From Limnohabitans sp. MORI2 (GTDB lineage Bacteria; Pseudomonadota; Gammaproteobacteria; Burkholderiales; Burkholderiaceae_C): a stretch of 64,000 nt of DNA. Positions 1 through 7,515 of this stretch are shown here, piece after piece. The stretch spans positions 2,232,001 through 2,296,000 of the forward strand of contig NZ_AP027058.1 of assembly GCF_027925025.1 (NCBI RefSeq). The letters are read 5' to 3'. A program made the position numbers and the translations under genes. Within the stretch, counting starts at the first letter, position 1, and each line of letters starts with the position of its first letter. The notes beneath the pieces were generated by a model. The model saw nothing but the letters and a program-made list of their open reading frames with translations, searched no databases and was not told the DNA's origin.

Positions 1-372
1 AGGTGGGAAACCAGCGCGTTGAATCACATCGGCCACGTTGCCACGCAGGTAGGGGTAAATGATCTGGGGGCAAGCGATGCCAATGACGGGACCCATTTGG
101 TCGTCGGGCAAGTTACGCACTTCAAAAATACCCGCTTGCTTGGCTTCGACCAAGAACACAGTTTTATCTTCAATCTTGGTGGTGATGGTGGCTGTCACGG
201 TCACTTCCACAATGCCATCGGCCACTTGTTCCATGCCCACGCCCAACTGAATGTCCACCGAAGGTTGCTCTGTGCTGGTGAGGATGGCAGGGGAGTTGGG
301 TTGCTCCAAAGATAGGTCTTTCAAATAGACGCGTTGAATTTGAAAGACGGGTGTTGCTTGTTCTTCTGACAT
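1..372 (-). CDS. secB: Protein-export chaperone SecB (3' end cut by window)
   Basis: SecB is a cytosolic tetrameric chaperone that keeps preproteins unfolded and hands them to SecA. The visible 124 residues begin [20 protein letters not shown] and contain the family strand [19 protein letters not shown] and the segment [20 protein letters not shown]. The C-terminal SecA-binding tail lies outside the window. The ATG at 372 is preceded by an AGGAAA-type ribosome site. It is last in the rhodanese-grxC-secB group, and a hairpin terminator (391-423) sits only about 20 bp upstream, leaving little room for a separate promoter. Confidence 0.96.
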   Translation of the reverse strand, partial: MSEEQATPVFQIQRVYLKDLSLEQPNSPAILTSTEQPSVDIQLGVGMEQVADGIVEVTVTATITTKIEDKTVFLVEAKQAGIFEVRNLPDDQMGPVIGIACPQIIYPYLRGNVADVIQRAGFPP

Positions 373-390
373 TGTTTTTTCCTAGTACAC

Positions 391-423
391 AAAAAAGCCC
401 GCATCGGACATACCGAAGCGGGC
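391..423 (-). terminator. Intrinsic terminator or attenuator between grxC and secB
   Basis: The arms GCCCGC and GCGGGC (397-402 and 418-423) with inner TCGG/CCGA pairs form a stable stem, and on the minus strand a run of six T follows. It lies downstream of grxC and about 20 bp ahead of the secB start. It either ends most grxC transcripts or tunes how much reads into secB. Confidence 0.75.
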
Positions 424-453
424 AGCTAATCGGGATAGTTGAATTATGTCAGC

Positions 454-711
454 TCACGACTGCAACAACGGCTGCAGGCCGCCTTTGGCATCCAAAGCCA
501 TCAAATCGTCGCAACCGCCCACATGGGTGTCGCCAATGAAGATTTGCGGCACGGTGCGGCGACCGGTGATTTCCATCATGTGCGCACGTTGTTCGGGGTT
601 GGTGTCAATGCGGATTTCTTCAATCTGCGTCACGCCTTTGCTTTGCAACAGTTGCTTGGCGCGAATGCAGTAAGGACATACGGCGGTCGTGTACATCTTG
701 ACGGGTGACAT
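454..711 (-). CDS. grxC: Glutaredoxin 3 (GrxC family, dithiol)
   Basis: A small glutathione-dependent disulfide reductase of the cytosol. The 85 residues show the dithiol active site CPYC near residue 12, the cis-proline loop TVPQIF, and the glutathione-binding GGCDDL, all standard for GrxC. I chose the ATG at 711 because GGAG lies 8 nt upstream and the family starts with KMYTTAVCPYC. The frame is open 10 codons further upstream, but that start has no better site. It lies 30 bp after the rhodanese gene and shares its operon with secB. Confidence 0.96.
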   Translation of the reverse strand: MSPVKMYTTAVCPYCIRAKQLLQSKGVTQIEEIRIDTNPEQRAHMMEITGRRTVPQIFIGDTHVGGCDDLMALDAKGGLQPLLQS

Positions 712-741
712 GGTGTGTTCTCCGAGTGAATAGGCCAACAA

Positions 742-1149
742 TCAGGCTTTCGCCACAGGCAGATTAGCCTCTTTCCATGCTTTGAGCCCGCCATTGAGCG
801 AATGCACCTTCTCGTAACCCAGTTTTTGGGCAATGGCTTGAGCACGCTTCGAGCGCGCACCAGCCGCACACACCATGATGACGGGCGTGCCTTTGTTTTT
901 CACAACTTTGTCTAAACGGGCTTCCAATTCGTCCAGCGGAACGTTCACAGCACCTTTGATGTGGCCTTGCGCATATTCGTCTGCACCGCACACATCCACC
1001 ACCACGCCTTTTTCGCGGTTCATGCATTGCACAGCTTCGGTGGGCGTGATGCCACTGGCCGCTGCGCCTTGCACCACGGGCAGCAGCAAAAAGAAACCAC
1101 TGCTCAAAGCGATGGTGATCAACATCCAGTTGTCGAGAATAAATTTCAC
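742..1149 (-). CDS. Membrane-anchored rhodanese-domain protein (YibN-like)
   Basis: A 135-residue protein with one N-terminal transmembrane segment (about residues 8-25) followed by a single rhodanese domain. The active-site loop is CAAGARS near residue 94, with a cysteine positioned for persulfide formation, so sulfur transfer or redox sulfur chemistry is likely; the substrate is unknown. It starts with GTG at 1149. It precedes grxC and secB on the same strand, as in many Proteobacteria (yibN-grxC-secB), and is divergent from gpmA. Confidence 0.9.
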   Translation of the reverse strand: MKFILDNWMLITIALSSGFFLLLPVVQGAAASGITPTEAVQCMNREKGVVVDVCGADEYAQGHIKGAVNVPLDELEARLDKVVKNKGTPVIMVCAAGARSKRAQAIAQKLGYEKVHSLNGGLKAWKEANLPVAKA

Positions 1150-1241
1150 GGGGGAATCCAGTTCAGGGGGTTAAAAGTATCGAGTCAGGGCAGCATTCTA
1201 AAATCACAACCAATCTTTCACTGACTCTGTTGATTTAAACC

Positions 1242-1985
1242 ATGTACAAGCTCGTATTAATCCGCCACGGCGAATCCACTTGGAACCTTGAAAACCGTTT
1301 CACCGGCTGGACCGATGTGGACCTCACCCCCACCGGCGTCGAACAAGCCAAAAACGCAGGCAAGCTGCTCAAGGCCGAAGGCTATGAGTTTGACGTGGCC
1401 TACACCAGCGTGCTGAAGCGTGCCATTCGCACCCTCTTCTTGGCCTTGGACGAAATGGATCGCACCTGGTTGCCCGTGGTCAAAAGCTGGCGTTTGAACG
1501 AGCGCCACTATGGCGGCTTGCAAGGCTTGAACAAAGCCGATATGGCCAAGCAATATGGCGACGAGCAAGTGCTGGTTTGGCGCCGCAGCTACGACACACC
1601 ACCTCCCGAGTTGGAAGCCAACGACCCCCGCAGCGAGCGCAACGACCCTCGCTACACCCGCTTCGAGCCCAACCCCGTGCCCTTGACTGAATGTTTGAAA
1701 GACACCGTGGCTCGCGTGGTCCCCTTCTGGAACGAAGCCCTCGCCCCCGCCATCAAGTCTGGCAAGCGAGTGGTCATCGCGGCACATGGCAACTCGATCC
1801 GCGCTTTGATCAAGTATTTGGACGGCATCAGCGACCAAGACATCGTGAGCTTGAACATCCCCAACGGCATTCCCTTGGTGTACGAGCTGGATGAAAACTT
1901 GAAGCCCATCCGCCACTACTACTTGGGTGACGCCGAAGCCGCTGCCAAAGCCGCCGCCGCAGTAGCCACACAAGGCAAAGCCTAA
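1242..1985 (+). CDS. gpmA: 2,3-bisphosphoglycerate-dependent phosphoglycerate mutase
   Basis: It interconverts 3- and 2-phosphoglycerate in glycolysis and gluconeogenesis through a phosphohistidine. The 247 residues match the dPGM family length. Visible motifs are LIRHGEST (phospho-acceptor His9), [12 protein letters not shown], the catalytic [11 protein letters not shown] around residue 86, and the second histidine in [11 protein letters not shown] near residue 180. The tail is alanine-rich. The gene stands alone, divergent from the rhodanese operon, and is followed by a strong hairpin. Confidence 0.97.
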   Translation: MYKLVLIRHGESTWNLENRFTGWTDVDLTPTGVEQAKNAGKLLKAEGYEFDVAYTSVLKRAIRTLFLALDEMDRTWLPVVKSWRLNERHYGGLQGLNKADMAKQYGDEQVLVWRRSYDTPPPELEANDPRSERNDPRYTRFEPNPVPLTECLKDTVARVVPFWNEALAPAIKSGKRVVIAAHGNSIRALIKYLDGISDQDIVSLNIPNGIPLVYELDENLKPIRHYYLGDAEAAAKAAAAVATQGKA

Positions 1986-1996
1986 TCGTCGTACTT

Positions 1997-2021
1997 ACAA
2001 CGCGCCCACTGGGCGCGTTGT
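1997..2021 (+). terminator. Perfect 11-bp hairpin after gpmA
   Basis: ACAACGCGCCC and GGGCGCGTTGT form a perfect 11-bp stem with a 3-nt loop (ACT), 12 bp after the gpmA stop. No clear T-run follows (TATATTGGGC), so it may work as a weak terminator or as a 3' RNA-stabilising structure. It ends about 40 bp ahead of the next start codon. Confidence 0.6.
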
Positions 2022-2062
2022 ATATTGGGCACTTATTAAATTTGTTATTTCTCGAAGGCCAC

Positions 2063-3523
2063 ATGCGTCAAAAACTCAAGATTGCAGGCTGGGTCGCCCT
2101 CGGCGCCCTGACCGGCGCACTGACCACCGTCTCGTTGCAAACCGCTGCACGCGCCAATATGGCCCCGCTGCCGCTGGAAGAACTGCAACAACTCGCTGCT
2201 GTTTTCAGCATGGTCAAGAGCGACTACGTCGAACCTGTGGACGAGAAAAAACTCATCACCGATGCCATCACCGGCATGGTCGCTAGCCTCGACCCACACT
2301 CGCAGTACTACGACAAAAAGACCTTCAAAGAATTCCGCGAAGGCACCACCGGTCGCTTTGTGGGCGTAGGCATTGAAATCACCCAAGAAGAAGGTCTGAT
2401 CAAAATCGTGTCACCGATTGAAGGCTCACCCGCTTTCCGCGCGGGCATGAAGTCTGGCGACATGATCACCAAGATTGATGACACCGCCGTCAAGGGCTTG
2501 TCGCTCAACGAAGCCGTCAAGCGCATGCGTGGCGAGCCTGGCACCAAGGTCATGCTCACCATTTATCGCAAAGATGAAAACCGCACCTTCCCCGTGAACA
2601 TCGTGCGCGAGGAAATCAAAACACAAAGTGTCAAAGGCAAGGTGATGGAGCCCGGCTATGGCTGGATTCGCCTGAGCCAATTCCAAGACCGCTCGGTGGA
2701 CGACTTCACCAAGAAGCTGGAAGAAATCTACAAACAAGAACCCAAGCTCAAAGGCTTGGTGCTTGACCTGCGCAACGACCCAGGTGGTTTGCTCGACGCC
2801 GCCGTGGCTGTGTCTGCCGTGTTCTTGCCAGAGAACGTGAACGTGGTGTCCACCAACGGCCAATTGGCTGAAAGCAAGTTTGTTTACAAAGCGTCGCCCG
2901 AGTTCTACCGCCGCAGCGGCGGCAATGACCCCGTGGCTCGCTTGCATCAAAACACCAAAGGCATTTACCGCACCATCCCCTTGGTGGTCTTGGTGAACGA
3001 AGGCTCGGCCTCTGCCAGCGAAATTGTGTCGGGCGCTTTGCAAGACCACAAGCGTGCCACCATCATGGGCAGCCAAACCTTTGGCAAAGGCTCGGTGCAA
3101 ACTGTCCGCCAGTTGGGCCCAGACACTGCTTTGAAAATCACTACCGCGCGTTACTACACGCCGAGCGGTCGCAGCATTCAAGCCAAAGGCATCGTGCCCG
3201 ATGTGTTGGTGGATGACACCGCAGAGGGCAGCCCCTATGCCATCTTGCGCATGCGTGAAGCCGACCTCGACAAGCACTTAGAAAGCGGTCAAGGCAAAGA
3301 TGCCAAAGACGCCGCTAAGGAAAAAGAAAAAGAGAAGGCCCGTGAAGAAGCTCTGAAGCGTTTGGAAGAAGAATCCAAAAAGCCCAACAGCGAACGCCGT
3401 CCACCTGAGTTTGGCAGCGACAAAGACTTCCAGCTGCAACAAGCCTTGAACCGTCTCAAAGGCCAAACGGTGTTGGTGAGCAAGACGCAAACAGAGCGTC
3501 CTGCTGAGAAAAAAGAAAAATAA
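2063..3523 (+). CDS. ctpA: C-terminal processing peptidase, S41 family (CtpA/Prc-like)
   Basis: A periplasmic serine protease of the CtpA family that cleaves proteins near their C-termini. From the ATG at 2063 (AAGG 6 nt upstream) it has 486 residues. A signal/anchor segment spans residues 5-27, a PDZ domain follows about residues 85-165, and the S41 domain carries the Ser of NEGSASASE (about residue 315) and the general-base Lys of QTFGKGSVQ (about residue 340). The C-terminal 90 residues are highly charged. An upstream in-frame start at 2018 lies inside the gpmA hairpin and was rejected. Confidence 0.93.
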   Translation: MRQKLKIAGWVALGALTGALTTVSLQTAARANMAPLPLEELQQLAAVFSMVKSDYVEPVDEKKLITDAITGMVASLDPHSQYYDKKTFKEFREGTTGRFVGVGIEITQEEGLIKIVSPIEGSPAFRAGMKSGDMITKIDDTAVKGLSLNEAVKRMRGEPGTKVMLTIYRKDENRTFPVNIVREEIKTQSVKGKVMEPGYGWIRLSQFQDRSVDDFTKKLEEIYKQEPKLKGLVLDLRNDPGGLLDAAVAVSAVFLPENVNVVSTNGQLAESKFVYKASPEFYRRSGGNDPVARLHQNTKGIYRTIPLVVLVNEGSASASEIVSGALQDHKRATIMGSQTFGKGSVQTVRQLGPDTALKITTARYYTPSGRSIQAKGIVPDVLVDDTAEGSPYAILRMREADLDKHLESGQGKDAKDAAKEKEKEKAREEALKRLEEESKKPNSERRPPEFGSDKDFQLQQALNRLKGQTVLVSKTQTERPAEKKEK

Positions 3524-3539
3524 ACCGTTCTAAGCCGCC

Positions 3540-4301
3540 GTGAACGACGATCAACTGCTGCGCTATTCACGCCACATCTTGCTTGACGATGTGGGCATCG
3601 AAGGCCAGCAACGCTTGGTCGACAGCCATGTGCTGATCGTCGGTGCAGGCGGCTTGGGTTCTCCGGTGGCCATGTATTTGGCAGCCAGTGGTGTAGGTCA
3701 CATCACGATTGCCGACCATGACACGGTCGACCTCACCAACCTGCAACGCCAAATTGCCCACACCACGGCGCGTGTGGGGCACGCCAAGGTTGAGTCAGCT
3801 GCACAAGCCATGTTGGCGCTCAACCCCGAAGTACGCGTCACGGCGCTGCGCCACAAGCTAGACGCCACTCAGCTAGATACCCTCGTACCCACTGTCACCG
3901 TGGTGGTGGACTGCTGCGACAACTTCCCCACCCGCCAAGCGGTGAATGTTGCATGTGTGAAACACAAAGTGCCGCTCGTCTCGGGCGCGGCCATTCGCAT
4001 GGATGGCCAACTGGCGGTGTACGACGCGCGTGACGACAAATCGCCCTGCTACGCCTGCATCTTCCCGCCTTCTAATGCGCCTGAAGAAGTGCGTTGTTCA
4101 ACGATGGGCGTGCTTGCGCCACTGGTGGGTGTGATTGGCACGATGCAAGCCATGGAAACCGTCAAGCTCATCACGGGCATTGGCTCGCGCCTGACGGGCC
4201 GCCTGCAAATGCTCGATGGCCGTGGCATGGAGTGGAACGAGATGCGCTTGCAACGCAACCCTAGCTGCTCGGTGTGTGGCACGACCCATAGCGCTTCCTA
4301 A
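3540..4301 (+). CDS. moeB: MoeB/ThiF-type adenylyltransferase
   Basis: An E1-like enzyme that adenylates the C-terminal glycine of a small sulfur-carrier protein (MoaD or ThiS type) for molybdopterin or thiamine synthesis. The 253 residues show the nucleotide loop GAGGLGSP (35-42), the conserved DLTNLQRQ, the activating-loop cysteine in RCSTMGVLAP, and two zinc pairs, CYAC (about 172) and CSVC (about 246). The start is GTG, 16 bp after the ctpA stop. Which carrier it serves cannot be read here. Its 3' end overlaps the convergent nuclease gene by 41 bp. Confidence 0.9.
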   Translation: MNDDQLLRYSRHILLDDVGIEGQQRLVDSHVLIVGAGGLGSPVAMYLAASGVGHITIADHDTVDLTNLQRQIAHTTARVGHAKVESAAQAMLALNPEVRVTALRHKLDATQLDTLVPTVTVVVDCCDNFPTRQAVNVACVKHKVPLVSGAAIRMDGQLAVYDARDDKSPCYACIFPPSNAPEEVRCSTMGVLAPLVGVIGTMQAMETVKLITGIGSRLTGRLQMLDGRGMEWNEMRLQRNPSCSVCGTTHSAS

Positions 4302-4761
4302 ACCACCTCGGCTGCAACGCCCGCCCATCTGAGAACAAACCCAAGTGCTGCGTTTGCGCCTGCAGCTGCAGCGCCTCATAGGGGCCTGCGTTGTTTTTGT
4401 AGCTGTACGACCACGCATAGCCCTGCCCCACCATCCACGCCCCCACATCGCTGCCTTGGCGCGTGAGCTGCGCCAGCAAACGGCCATAGCTGTCACGCGT
4501 ACGGGCACGCACCTCCACCACTTGGCCTTGCAATGCAGCGTGCAAAGCAGCGCGTGACTGTGGGCCCCACGGCTGGCAAATCTCGGGGGCATCGATGCCC
4601 AACAGCCGCACCTTGTGCGCCTCGCCACCTTGCAGTGGCTGCACCCACACCGTGTCGCCATCGCTCACATGAGTCACCACGCCCAGCCATGCCTGCGCAT
4701 GCATAGCCCATGCACACAACATGGCACCTATCAAGCATTGCATTCGCCAATTCAGAGGCAT
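4261..4761 (-). CDS. Secreted thermonuclease (staphylococcal nuclease-like)
   Basis: A Ca2+-dependent SNase-fold nuclease, probably exported. From the ATG at 4761 (GGAGA upstream) it has 166 residues: a signal peptide to about residue 24 (ALA-type end MHAQA), then VSDGDTVWV, the catalytic KVRLLGIDAPE with Arg, Asp and Glu, and a second arginine in RDSYGRLLA. The longer frame to 4818 adds 19 residues without a signal-like start and was rejected. It is convergent with moeB, with which the last 41 bp overlap, and divergent from the SulP gene. Confidence 0.88.
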   Translation of the reverse strand: MPLNWRMQCLIGAMLCAWAMHAQAWLGVVTHVSDGDTVWVQPLQGGEAHKVRLLGIDAPEICQPWGPQSRAALHAALQGQVVEVRARTRDSYGRLLAQLTRQGSDVGAWMVGQGYAWSYSYKNNAGPYEALQLQAQTQHLGLFSDGRALQPRWFRKRYGSCHTPSS

Positions 4762-4805
4762 CGTCTCTCCATTCGTTGAGGCATTGTGCAAATCACGGAG
4801 CAGAA

Positions 4806-4835
4806 ATGGGCAAAGCATCTATTACGATTGGCTGA
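4806..4835 (+). CDS. Candidate 9-codon leader peptide upstream of the SulP gene
   Basis: An ATG at 4806 has GGAG five bases upstream and encodes MGKASITIG, then TGA. The TGA overlaps the SulP start as TGATG, a classic translational-coupling arrangement. The SulP start itself has no visible ribosome site, so ribosomes ending here may be what starts SulP. This is inferred from the arrangement only. The alternative is an in-frame TTG start for SulP at 4784, which would bypass the small frame. Confidence 0.45.
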   Translation: MGKASITIG

Positions 4836-6517
4836 TGTATTTTGCGAAGCACTGGCTCCCGTTTCTCAGCTGGCCCAAGCCCAGCACACAGCTCCTTCAA
4901 AGCGAAGCCTTCGCGGGCCTGAGCGTGGGCCTCATGGTCATTCCACAGGGCGTGGCGTATGCGGCGCTGGCAGGGATGCCGCTCATCACGGGTATTTACG
5001 CCTCTCTCTTGCCGGCCTTGGTGGCGGTGTTGTTCAGTGCGTCCCAGCGTTTGTCGGTGGGGCCTACGGCCCTCACGGCCATTTTGGTGTCGGCCTCTTT
5101 GGGTGGTCTGGCCACGCCGGGCAGCGCAGAGTGGGTCAACCTCACGGTGTGGCTGTCACTCATGACTGGCTTGCTGCAAGTGGTGCTGGGCTTTGCACGT
5201 TTTGGCTGGTTGCTCAACTTGGTCAGCTCGCCGGTGTTGATGGCGTTCACACAAGGTGCGGGTGTCCTCATCATCTCGTCGCAAATGCCAGCCTTGTTGG
5301 GATTCACGCCAGGTTGGTCGACCGTGCTCACCGGCTCGGCCATCGACTGGGCCAGCTTGGTGTTTGGCGTTGTCACTCTGCTGTTGCTAGTGTGGGCACG
5401 TCGTTGGCGTCCCACATTCCCCACCGTGTTGGTGGTGGTGCTGGGGGCCGCAGCGGCCAGCTGGGCTCTAGAGCTGGAAGCAGCAGGCACAGCCGTGGTG
5501 GGCGCGTTGCCGCAAGGTTTGCCCGCGCTCTTTGTTCCCTCGCTCATCGAGTGGGATGTGTTTCGCCAACTCGTGCTGCCCACCTTGGTCATCACGCTGG
5601 TGAGCTTTTTAGAAACCGCATCCAGCGCCAAGGTCGACAACGACCGCAGCGGCAAACGCTGGGACCAAGACCAAGACCTGATTGGTCAAGGCTTGGCCAA
5701 AGTAGCGTCGGGTTTGTGCGGCGCGTTTCCTACCAGTTCGTCATTCAGCCGTTCGGCGTTGAACCTCTATGCAGGCGCGCAGTCGGCATGGGCCACCATC
5801 TTTTCGGTGGCGGTGATTTTGGTCATTCTCTTGTTCTTCACCGCTGTGCTGCAGCCTGTGCCGCAATCGGTGCTGGCGGCCATCGTGGTGGCAGCGGTGT
5901 TGGGGCTCATCAAACCACGCGCCTTTGTGCAGCTCTATCGCATTGATCGGGTCGAGGCCGCCACGGCAGCTGTGACGTTTGTCATCACCCTGCTCTCGGC
6001 CCCGCGTTTGTATTGGGGCGTGCTGGCTGGTGTGGTCATGGGGCTGAGCCACTTTTTGCACACGCGCTTGCACCCACGCATCATCGAAGTCGGCCTGCAC
6101 GACGACGGCAGCCTACGCGACCGCCACCTGTGGAAGCTGCCCCCCTTAGCCCCACACCTCTACGCCCTGCGCATGGACGCTGAGTTGGACTTTGCTGCCG
6201 CCAGCTCGCTCGAACGCGCCGTGATGGAGCACTTGGCCCAGCACCACAGCGTGCGCCATGTGTGCCTGTTTGCCCTGCCCATCAACCGCGTGGATGCCAC
6301 CGGCGTAGAAACCTTGGCCAAACTAGAAGCCCTGCTGCGCGAACGCGACGTGACGCTGCACATCAGCGGCATGAAGCTCCCCGTTGAAACCGTGCTGCGC
6401 CGCGCCGGTTGCCTGCAAGACCACCCCTTGCTCAAGATGTACCGCACCGATGCGGAGGCGATTCAGCAGCTCAGGCAACTAGAGGCTTTGCCAGCGGATA
6501 TGGGGTGGTGTATTTAG
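4835..6517 (+). CDS. SulP family anion permease with STAS domain
   Basis: An inner-membrane transporter of the SulP/SLC26 family (sulfate, bicarbonate or dicarboxylate; the substrate is not predictable). The 560 residues from the ATG at 4835 have about 10-12 hydrophobic segments. The signature AGLSVGLMVIPQGVAYA lies near residue 30, and the FPTSSSFSRSALN loop near residue 300. A C-terminal STAS domain follows (about 445-545) with RVDATGVETL in place of the DSTG loop of many STAS proteins. It is a single-gene unit, divergent from the nuclease gene. Confidence 0.92.
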   Translation: MYFAKHWLPFLSWPKPSTQLLQSEAFAGLSVGLMVIPQGVAYAALAGMPLITGIYASLLPALVAVLFSASQRLSVGPTALTAILVSASLGGLATPGSAEWVNLTVWLSLMTGLLQVVLGFARFGWLLNLVSSPVLMAFTQGAGVLIISSQMPALLGFTPGWSTVLTGSAIDWASLVFGVVTLLLLVWARRWRPTFPTVLVVVLGAAAASWALELEAAGTAVVGALPQGLPALFVPSLIEWDVFRQLVLPTLVITLVSFLETASSAKVDNDRSGKRWDQDQDLIGQGLAKVASGLCGAFPTSSSFSRSALNLYAGAQSAWATIFSVAVILVILLFFTAVLQPVPQSVLAAIVVAAVLGLIKPRAFVQLYRIDRVEAATAAVTFVITLLSAPRLYWGVLAGVVMGLSHFLHTRLHPRIIEVGLHDDGSLRDRHLWKLPPLAPHLYALRMDAELDFAAASSLERAVMEHLAQHHSVRHVCLFALPINRVDATGVETLAKLEALLRERDVTLHISGMKLPVETVLRRAGCLQDHPLLKMYRTDAEAIQQLRQLEALPADMGWCI

Positions 6518-6525
6518 CGGATTAA

Positions 6526-6783
6526 CTATCTACGTTGATAGGCCTCAAGCGCCAGCAAAAGACTGGTTCGGTGCTCACGTGCAACCGTCTGCCAAGGCTG
6601 GTCCGTTAATGCCCCCTCCAAGGCCCATAACAAATTGAGGCTCACACGGGCATCCGCTTGTTTGGCTCGTGCAAAAGCAACGACAGAGCCCAATTCTTGA
6701 AGTTGAGCCACAGTGGTAATACCCGCCAACGCAAGCATGTGCTGAGACTTCAGACCGAGATTAGGAAGTTCTGAAAGGGTCAT
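6526..6783 (-). CDS. TfoX C-terminal-domain protein
   Basis: An 85-residue protein made only of the TfoX/Sxy C-terminal domain: LPNLGLKSQHMLALAGITTV, then LQELG and SLNLLWALEGAL. In gamma-proteobacteria full-length TfoX regulates competence. Here the N-terminal domain is absent, so a competence role is not supported. The fold is helix-hairpin-helix-like, often DNA-binding. The ATG at 6783 begins the family-typical MTLSELPNLG; 6792 is the other in-frame start. It is convergent with SulP. Confidence 0.8.
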   Translation of the reverse strand: MTLSELPNLGLKSQHMLALAGITTVAQLQELGSVVAFARAKQADARVSLNLLWALEGALTDQPWQTVAREHRTSLLLALEAYQRR

Positions 6784-6858
6784 GGTCTGCAACTCAAGAT
6801 TAACCGATCTCTTTTGAGAGGCTGCAAAGAATACATATTCATCACCGTATCAAAATGC

Positions 6859-7191
6859 CTAAGCATGAACTGCCGACTGCAACACCTCAGTCGCCCACTG
6901 ATTCAAACTCTTACCCGCCGCCTGCGCAGCCACCAAAGCCGCGCCATGCGTTTCTGGCGGCACACGCAGCATGAGCTTGCCTGATGCAGGCTTTTCGGGC
7001 GTGATGCCTTGTTCCTTGCAGTCGTTCAAAAAATCATCAATGGCCACTTCAAACTCGTGGCGAAGTTCAGACACGGTTTCCCCGTGAAAACTGATGATGC
7101 TGCGCAAGCCCAAAACGCGGCCCACAAAGATGTTGTCGCGCTCATCAAACTCGATGCGTGCAATGTAGTTTTTGTAGGTCATGGTGCTCAT
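6859..7191 (-). CDS. hicB: HicB-type antitoxin
   Basis: The antitoxin of a type II HicAB pair. The 110 residues show the degraded-RNase-H-like N-terminal lobe (YIARIEFDERDNIFVGRVLG, then FHGETVSELRHEF) and a C-terminal ribbon-helix-helix (LMLRVPPETHGAALVAAQ, then SLNQWATEVL) that usually binds the operon operator. It overlaps the upstream hicA stop by 4 bp (ATGA), so the two are translationally coupled, with the toxin gene first as is usual for HicAB. Confidence 0.9.
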   Translation of the reverse strand: MSTMTYKNYIARIEFDERDNIFVGRVLGLRSIISFHGETVSELRHEFEVAIDDFLNDCKEQGITPEKPASGKLMLRVPPETHGAALVAAQAAGKSLNQWATEVLQSAVHA

Positions 7192-7472
7192 GGCTTCACT
7201 CCGATTCGTTCTAACAACTCACGCACTTCTTCCACCTGATACCGCTTGGCTTCTTTACCTGGGTGCGGGCGGTGGCAGCGCCATTGCTCGTCCTTGAGGA
7301 TGATCTTTACGCGTGAGCCCTCTCGCTCATACACCTCACCGCCTAGGGCTACCAGCAACGACTCAATGTCTGTAAACACCAACGAGGCCGAGGTGGGTTT
7401 GGCAAACACAGCGCGCAGCGTTTTACGGTGTTTGGTGTTGACGCGAACAATGCTATCAAAAAGTGCAAGCAT
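7188..7472 (-). CDS. hicA: HicA-type mRNA interferase toxin
   Basis: A ribosome-independent mRNA interferase with a dsRNA-binding-like fold, kept inactive by HicB. The 94 residues contain HRKTLRAVFAKPTSASLVF, DIESLLVALGGE, YEREGSRVKI and the family end CHRPHPGKEAKRYQVEEVRE. The histidines of CHRPHP are candidate catalytic residues. I chose the ATG at 7472 because GAGGGG lies about 8 nt upstream; a GTG at 7481 is also open. It is divergent from the Y-family polymerase, with the LexA box between them. Confidence 0.88.
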   Translation of the reverse strand: MLALFDSIVRVNTKHRKTLRAVFAKPTSASLVFTDIESLLVALGGEVYEREGSRVKIILKDEQWRCHRPHPGKEAKRYQVEEVRELLERIGVKP

Positions 7473-7492
7473 AGACAACACCCCTCAAAAAT

Positions 7493-7512
7493 TACTGTGT
7501 TTAAATACAGTA
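7493..7512. promoter_or_regulatory. LexA (SOS) box
   Basis: The sequence TACTGTGTTTAAATACAGTA contains the exact CTGT-N8-ACAG core (7495-7510) with matching flanks, like the E. coli-type LexA consensus. It ends 3 bp before the ATG of the Y-family polymerase and 20 bp from the hicA start on the other strand. LexA bound here would block polymerase expression, and possibly hicAB too. Confidence 0.85.
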
Positions 7513-7515
7513 ATT

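Noticed and set aside
1257..1973. 238-codon open frame antisense to gpmA
   Set aside because: It mirrors gpmA codon structure (His/Gly-rich shadow) and has no family pattern.
4786..5946. 386-codon frame overlapping the SulP gene on the same strand
   Set aside because: Gly/His/Arg-rich shadow; the SulP frame has the membrane and STAS pattern.
6526..6783. TfoX-domain protein as a competence regulator
   Set aside because: Only the C-terminal domain is present; no evidence ties it to competence here.
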